Of a stretch of 64,000 nt of DNA, positions 59,513 to 64,000 are shown piece after piece. Numbering within the stretch: position 1 is the stretch's first letter; every line of letters begins with the position of its first letter. The notes below the pieces were generated by a model. That model saw only the letters and a list, made by a program, of their open reading frames with translations, was not told the DNA's origin and did not search any database. Origin of the DNA: Flavobacterium sp. 9R (GTDB lineage: Bacteria; Bacteroidota; Bacteroidia; Flavobacteriales; Flavobacteriaceae); assembly GCF_902506345.1 (NCBI RefSeq), contig NZ_LR733413.1, positions 1,466,569 to 1,530,568 of the forward strand, in the 5' to 3' direction. The position numbers and the translations under genes were made by a program.

Positions 59513-60412
59513 TTATTGCTTTTTATAAATAGCGTAAATAACATTTAATGTTTTTTGATCTATAATTGAGTCAATTTCTGTCTTGATATAATGCAATTTA
59601 AATGCTTTGATAGCGGCATTCAGGTTTTTTGTGTCATATCCAATTATTCGCAAAGCCATTTCGGCATTGAAATCTGTAGGAGCTGTTTCCAATTGCGCTT
59701 CTGGCCAAAGACCAAAACCTTTTTCAGCCAATAATTGCCATGGAAACAAAGCGCTAGGGTCTACTTTCCTAGTAGGAGCAATATCAGAGTGACCTATAAA
59801 ATTTTGAGTCGGAATGTTGTAGTCTTTTTTTAATTTTGTTAAAAGAGCCAATAAACTATTAATTTGTGCTTCAGAGAATGGCTCTGAGCCGTTATTATCA
59901 AGTTCAATACCGATAGAGGCAGAGTTGATATCGCTGTTTCTTCCCCAAGTTCCATTGCCTGCATGCCAACCTCTTAAATAGTCATTTAGCATTTGAACCA
60001 CTTTGCCATCTTCGGCGATTACATAGTGGGCGCTCACTTTAGTACTTGCTAATGTGAATGTTTTTAAGGTTTGTTTTAAGGAATCCTGTGCGGTATGATG
60101 TATGATTACAAAATTAGGTTTTCTTAAGTTGAAGTTAACCGTTCCAATCCATTCGGTTGTAACATTTTCTAAAGCTGTTGGATTGAATTTAGAAATAGAG
60201 TCCTTCAGCGTATTGATTTGTTTTGTATAAAGTGTATCGTGAGTGGTAGTAGTTTCTACTTTTTTTAGCGCAATAGCTTCTTTTTCAGCTAATTTTTGCT
60301 GTAAAACCTTTAATTGCTGTTCGTATACTTTATTGCTCTCTTTGTATGGATTTGTTCCGCACGAACTAATAAGCAAGCCCAATCCAATAGTAAGTAGAAG
60401 TTGTTTAAACAT
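59513..60412 (-). CDS. N-acetylmuramoyl-L-alanine amidase (AmpD/PGRP type), lipoprotein
   Basis: 299 residues from the ATG at 60412, chosen for its lipobox LLISSCGTN. A helical linker of about 60 residues leads to the Amidase_2 domain: FVIIHHTAQDS (first zinc His), ASTKVSAHYVIAEDGKVVQML, and FIGHSDIAPTRKVDPSALFPW (second His and the Asp/Lys site). The last 60 residues form a helical tail like a peptidoglycan-binding domain. It cleaves muramyl-peptide bonds in the periplasm. 22 bp after the previous gene. Confidence 0.92.
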   Translation of the reverse strand: MFKQLLLTIGLGLLISSCGTNPYKESNKVYEQQLKVLQQKLAEKEAIALKKVETTTTHDTLYTKQINTLKDSISKFNPTALENVTTEWIGTVNFNLRKPNFVIIHHTAQDSLKQTLKTFTLASTKVSAHYVIAEDGKVVQMLNDYLRGWHAGNGTWGRNSDINSASIGIELDNNGSEPFSEAQINSLLALLTKLKKDYNIPTQNFIGHSDIAPTRKVDPSALFPWQLLAEKGFGLWPEAQLETAPTDFNAEMALRIIGYDTKNLNAAIKAFKLHYIKTEIDSIIDQKTLNVIYAIYKKQ

Positions 60413-60434
60413 TGGTAGTTGGTTTTTGTTTTTT

Positions 60435-60887
60435 TTATTTCTTTTTCTTCTTTTTAAATCCTCCAGCAATAATTTTTTTATAAATTTCTTTCTGGTCTGG
60501 ATTCAAAAGTTCAAGTATTTTTCGGTCGGTATTCTCAGAAATTACTTTAAGATCTTCGCTCTTACTTTCGTTTGAACCATCTTTTTTTATGATTACACCT
60601 TGTGCATTTAAACTCTCTATTAATAAATTTTTGATAGCAATTTCTTGCAAAGCATCAAAATTAAGATCAGCTTTTAAACTTTCCATTACTCTTGAAGCGG
60701 TTTCTTCGTTAGATGGTGGTTTAGGAGCGCTTTGTGCTGCCCCAGGTCCCATTCCCATTTGATTCATTCTACCATTGTAACCTCCACCGTAGCCATTATT
60801 GCCATAACCGTTATTGTATTGTGCCCAATTGGTCTGAGTGAAAAATAACGTAAACCCTAAAAACAATAAATATTGAAATTTTTGCAT
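60435..60887 (-). CDS. Small secreted Gly/Asn-rich protein, unknown
   Basis: 150 residues, signal peptide ending TNWAQ. The mature N-terminus is Gly/Asn/Tyr-rich (YNNGYGNNGYGGGYNG). The rest is helical with ETASRVMESLKADLNFDALQEIAIKNLL and ends in a Lys tract. The helical part resembles the Spy/LTXXQ-like chaperone pattern (LNPDQKEIYKKI), though weakly. It lies between rimO and the amidase gene with spacers of 32 and 22 bp, so all three are likely co-transcribed. Confidence 0.75.
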   Translation of the reverse strand: MQKFQYLLFLGFTLFFTQTNWAQYNNGYGNNGYGGGYNGRMNQMGMGPGAAQSAPKPPSNEETASRVMESLKADLNFDALQEIAIKNLLIESLNAQGVIIKKDGSNESKSEDLKVISENTDRKILELLNPDQKEIYKKIIAGGFKKKKKK

Positions 60888-60919
60888 TGTAAACTATTTA
60901 TGGATTCAAATATACTAAA

Positions 60920-62230
60920 TTATACAGGTTCTCCGTATAAGTCAAATTCTGTTGCATCTGTAATTTTGATCATAACAAATTCCCCAGTTTTCACATAATG
61001 TTTTGAAGCATCAATTAATACTTCATTGTCAACATCTGGACTATCAAATTCGGTTCTTCCAATAAAGTGTGCTCCTTCTTTGCGATCAATAATACATTTG
61101 AACGTTTTACCTACTTTTTCTTGGTTCAAATCCCATGAAATTTGAGATTGTAGTTCCATTAATTCGTTTACACGAGCCTGTTTTACCTCGTCAGGAACAT
61201 TGTCTTCTAGTAAATAGGCATGTGTATTTTCTTCGTGTGAATAAGCAAAACAACCCATTCTGTCAAATTTCATTTCTTGAACAAAGTTTTTCAAGGTCTC
61301 AAAATCTTCTTGGGTTTCACCAGGATAACCTACAATTAATGTGGTACGAATTGTAATTCCCGGAACAGCCGCTCTAAAATCTTTCAATAATTGAGTAGTT
61401 TTAGCTTCCGTAGTACCACGACGCATCGATTTCAAAATACTATCCGAAATGTGTTGCAACGGAATATCAATATAGTTACATATTTTTGGTTCACGCTTCA
61501 TAATCTCCAAAACATCCATTGGGAAACCGGTAGGAAATGCATAATGCAAACGAATCCATTCAATGCCTTCAACTTTTACTAACGCTTCTAATAAATCGCC
61601 AAGCGCACGTTTTTTATACAAATCAAGACCATAATACGTTAAGTCTTGAGCAATCAAAATCAATTCTTTTACACCGTCTTTGGCTAATCCTTCAGCTTCT
61701 TTAACCAACTTTTCAATGGTTTGGGAAACATTTTTTCCTCTCATTAATGGAATTGCACAAAAACTACAAGGTCGGTCACAACCTTCAGAAATTTTCAAAT
61801 AAGCATAGTTTTTAGGAGTTGTTGTCAAACGCTCGCCTAATAATTCATGCTTGTAATCTGCGCCTAATGCCTTTAATAAACCAGGCAATTCAGTGGTTCC
61901 AAAGTATTGGTCTACATTCGGAATTTCTTTTTCTAAATCCGGACGATATCTTTCAGAAAGGCAACCAGTTACAAAAACTTTGTCAACCAATCCTTTTTCT
62001 TTTTTATCAGCATATTCCAAAATCATATTCACAGATTCGGCCTTGGCATTGTCAATAAAACCACACGTATTGATTACGATAATATTTCCTTCATCTGCCT
62101 TTGCTTCATGGGTAACTTCTTTTCCGCTTGCACGAAGTTGTCCCATCAAAACCTCGCTATCGTAAATATTTTTTGAACACCCTAAAGTGATGACGTTGAT
62201 TTTATTCTTTTTTGTTGATTTTGTTCTCAT
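60920..62230 (-). CDS. rimO: Ribosomal protein uS12 methylthiotransferase RimO
   Basis: 436 residues from the ATG at 62230 (MRTKSTKKNKINVITLGCSK). An in-frame upstream extension to 62431 would run through the hairpin element and is not used. Motifs: N-terminal [4Fe-4S] Cys in TLGCSKN, INTCGFID and VTGCLSE; radical-SAM CDRPCSFC; and a C-terminal TRAM-like domain (KVGKTFKCIIDRKEGAHFIGRTEFDSPDVDNEVLI). It methylthiolates Asp89 of S12. Confidence 0.96.
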   Translation of the reverse strand: MRTKSTKKNKINVITLGCSKNIYDSEVLMGQLRASGKEVTHEAKADEGNIIVINTCGFIDNAKAESVNMILEYADKKEKGLVDKVFVTGCLSERYRPDLEKEIPNVDQYFGTTELPGLLKALGADYKHELLGERLTTTPKNYAYLKISEGCDRPCSFCAIPLMRGKNVSQTIEKLVKEAEGLAKDGVKELILIAQDLTYYGLDLYKKRALGDLLEALVKVEGIEWIRLHYAFPTGFPMDVLEIMKREPKICNYIDIPLQHISDSILKSMRRGTTEAKTTQLLKDFRAAVPGITIRTTLIVGYPGETQEDFETLKNFVQEMKFDRMGCFAYSHEENTHAYLLEDNVPDEVKQARVNELMELQSQISWDLNQEKVGKTFKCIIDRKEGAHFIGRTEFDSPDVDNEVLIDASKHYVKTGEFVMIKITDATEFDLYGEPV

Positions 62231-62390
62231 AGTATAGATTCCCCTTCTTCTAGGAATTGGCAAAAATACGCTTTTTTTTGTTCTGAAAAAGCATTTATTA
62301 CACATCACATCCCAATATGCATTGGATTTTATATAAAGTTTTGGAGTGAATTGGGAGCAGGAAGAAAAAGGTTTTCTTGGCTTCAAAGAC

Positions 62391-62460
62391 CCGTCATCCG
62401 CTATATCTTTGCCTTTTGAAAGAAAAGGCAAAGGATGCCGCTCCTACCGGGGCTATAAGG
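62391..62460 (+). repeat. GC-rich hairpin element, copy 3
   Basis: CATCCGCTATAT, then an 11-bp stem CTTTGCCTTTT / AAAAGGCAAAG (62407-62417 with 62423-62433) with a 5-base loop, then GATGCCGCTCC and ACCGGGGC. Same flanks as the copies at 33661 and 42251, with a different stem sequence. It lies between the rimO start and the porin terminator. Confidence 0.82.
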
Positions 62461-62512
62461 AAGATAGGGCTTTTTTGTTGTCATTTAAAAGAAGGCTCGA
62501 TAAAGTAACAGC

Positions 62513-62543
62513 AAAAAAAAGAAGCCGAACTTGGCTTCTTTTT
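62513..62543 (-). terminator. Rho-independent terminator after porin gene
   Basis: On the minus strand AGAAGCC and GGCTTCT with a 6-base loop followed by eight T. It is 11 bp after the porin stop. Confidence 0.88.
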
Positions 62544-62553
62544 CTATTTCTTT

Positions 62554-64000
62554 TTATAATTCAAACAGCACCGTCAGAGAAACATTGTTGTTGATAGCAT
62601 CTATGCTTGCTGCATTCGTAAGTCCCGTGCTAAAAAAACCTTGTTGGTAATTTCGTTTTGCGTAAGAATAAGCAAGGTCAACTCGTGTTGCTCCAAAATT
62701 GTATCCTAAACCTCCAGAATAGCCAGTTAAGTCTCCAATGGTAGTTTTGTTTTTATAAGGGCTTTTTTCCATTCGGTAGCCACCTCTCAAACTCAACGCT
62801 TTAATTTTATATTCAGCACCAATTCGTAATTCGCCTGAAGTTTTAAGAGATGCATTCATTTCAGCGTTTAAATCTCTATAATAATCGTCACTTGTAGGTC
62901 TAAATTTGACATTATTATAGTCTTTTATAGCGTAATCAATACTTATTAATCCTTTTTTGCCAAACACATAAGCCGCACTTGCAGTAAATTTACTCGGAGT
63001 TTGCAAACGGTAAGGAGCGTAATAATTAGTAATACGTGGATCAATTACATCAGTAGGTAATTCTCCAGAGGTATTGCTACTAACGGAACTTAATCGTTGT
63101 GTTAATTCATCACTCAAATTCATCCAAGTTGGAGATTCATAAGCCGCACCAAATCTTAATTCCTCTGTTGCTTTTACAATAGCACCTATTTGAAAAGAAA
63201 ATCCCGTTCCGTTAGTGTATAAATCATTACTGAAACGCATTCTTGTAATTCGATCTTCGTTTGTTAAAGTGTTATCATTGTCTTCGTAAAATCTAGTTGA
63301 TTGAGTATAATTAGAAAAATGCGAATTAAGGTTAATACCTATATATAGTTTGTCCTTATAGGATGAGGAAAAGTTAAAGGATAACTTTCCGTTGTACCCA
63401 TTGGAGTAAATCGCTTTTTCTTGGTAGTAATTGCCTCCTTCGCGAACATTTGAGGTATAGGCGGTATTACTAGTTGCATTTGAAACAGGATTGATTATAT
63501 ATCCTTGATAACCAAAGAAAGCTTGTTGTTCTGCATAGCTTAATTCAGGATAATTCCCGTTTTCAAGTATGTTCAACGGAATTCCATTAGCATAACTCAA
63601 AAAATAGTTAGCTATAGAATTTGTTGGATTTACTCCTGCAGAAAATTTTGCATTGTCAAAATTGTTGGTATTTTCATAGTTAACCGCAAAGGCAATTTTA
63701 GTCCAGTCGGCATTTCTGTTGTGGTTTTTAAATACAAAAACACCTCCAGCTTGATTCAAGTCAAAAGAATTTTCACTATCGCTAGTTTGGGTTCCAAAAT
63801 AGTTGGAATTATTTTTAGTGCTATAATTGCTTATAGTTAGTCCTAATTGATTGTTGTTGAACACAGCAGAACCTGCTGGATTTACATTGATAGAGGATAA
63901 ATCACCACCCAATGCTCCAAAAGCGCCGCTCATCGATCGGTATCTAGCTGTACCGTTGAGGTTGTCTACAGAATAACGTAAAGCATCCGATATTTCTTGA
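62554..64000 (-). CDS. OmpP1/FadL family outer membrane protein (5' end outside window)
   Basis: Open on the minus strand to the right edge, so the N-terminus is missing; 482 residues are visible. The visible start (DALRYSVDNLNGTARYRSMSGAFGALGGDLSSINVNPAGS) is the conserved N-terminal part of Bacteroidota OmpP1/FadL-type proteins. An internal Met at 63933 is not the true start. The body is a beta-barrel (GKLSFNFSSSYKDKLYIGINLNSHF, GGLGYNFGATRVDLAYSYAKR). Likely transports hydrophobic compounds such as fatty acids. Ends ...VSLTVLFEL. Confidence 0.9.
   Translation of the reverse strand, partial: QEISDALRYSVDNLNGTARYRSMSGAFGALGGDLSSINVNPAGSAVFNNNQLGLTISNYSTKNNSNYFGTQTSDSENSFDLNQAGGVFVFKNHNRNADWTKIAFAVNYENTNNFDNAKFSAGVNPTNSIANYFLSYANGIPLNILENGNYPELSYAEQQAFFGYQGYIINPVSNATSNTAYTSNVREGGNYYQEKAIYSNGYNGKLSFNFSSSYKDKLYIGINLNSHFSNYTQSTRFYEDNDNTLTNEDRITRMRFSNDLYTNGTGFSFQIGAIVKATEELRFGAAYESPTWMNLSDELTQRLSSVSSNTSGELPTDVIDPRITNYYAPYRLQTPSKFTASAAYVFGKKGLISIDYAIKDYNNVKFRPTSDDYYRDLNAEMNASLKTSGELRIGAEYKIKALSLRGGYRMEKSPYKNKTTIGDLTGYSGGLGYNFGATRVDLAYSYAKRNYQQGFFSTGLTNAASIDAINNNVSLTVLFEL

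Noticed and set aside
62231..62431. N-terminal extension of RimO
   Set aside because: It would read through the hairpin repeat. The family starts at the iron-sulphur motif close to the ATG at 62230.

Overview
The window looks like a chromosomal segment of a Bacteroidota member of the Flavobacteriaceae, most likely Flavobacterium or a close relative. The evidence is a SusC/SusD pair, a pectate lyase with a type IX secretion tail, many Bacteroidota-type lipoproteins, a LytTR/His_kinase sensor pair with 2TM proteins, an OmpP1/FadL porin, AT-rich spacers with TAnnTTTG-type promoter boxes, and no rRNA or tRNA genes. No transposase, integrase or phage gene is visible.

Region 1 (1-22.8 kb) is a polysaccharide utilisation locus (PUL). 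A minus-strand susC-susD-lipoprotein unit is divergent from an AraC regulator. A plus-strand run then encodes two GH2 enzymes of the mannosidase/glucosaminidase type, two small carbohydrate-binding-like proteins, a GlcG/HbpS-like protein, a GH5-type glycosidase, an aldo/keto reductase and a DUF5060 glycosidase. A terminator closes the run. Two small unknown secreted proteins, a secreted PL1 pectate lyase and a lipoprotein follow. The enzymes suggest a beta-mannoside-containing glycan, but the exact substrate cannot be read from sequence. Two genes of the run are preceded by diverged copies of the same leader repeat.

Region 2 (22.8-29.3 kb) holds a large metallophosphoesterase-beta-barrel fusion, a divergent HD-domain protein with a Pycsar-effector-like (DUF5706) membrane module, a DUF1835 protein and a lipoprotein.

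Region 3 (29.3-33.5 kb) is an accessory array of small unrelated minus-strand genes: a HigBA toxin-antitoxin pair, DUF3784, lipoproteins and a membrane protein. They are separated by recurring spacers of one repeat family, some with inverted-repeat arms. This resembles a cassette array and is the most unusual part of the window.

Region 4 (33.5-48.7 kb) holds a GAF protein, a nucleoid-associated protein, a four-helix-bundle gene framed by inverted TTTAA-rich repeats, a pRiA4b-ORF3-like acidic protein, a lipoprotein beta-carbonic anhydrase, a TonB-dependent receptor, a ParE/RelE toxin pair, and a probable operon: DUF2141, TPR-like protein, histidine kinase fused to a 2TM domain, three more 2TM proteins and a LytTR regulator. 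A tract of 14 exact heptanucleotide units precedes the regulator. A CDP-alcohol phosphatidyltransferase ends the region.

Region 5 (48.7-64 kb) is mostly housekeeping: heme A synthase, CCA-adding enzyme, TsaC, SelO, an MscS channel, AmpD-like amidase, RimO and an OmpP1-type porin. Between cca and tsaC sits a single-gene GxxExxY element bounded by perfect 18-bp inverted repeats. Three scattered copies of a GC-rich hairpin element (33.7, 42.3 and 62.4 kb) keep the same flanks but have different, still self-complementary stems.
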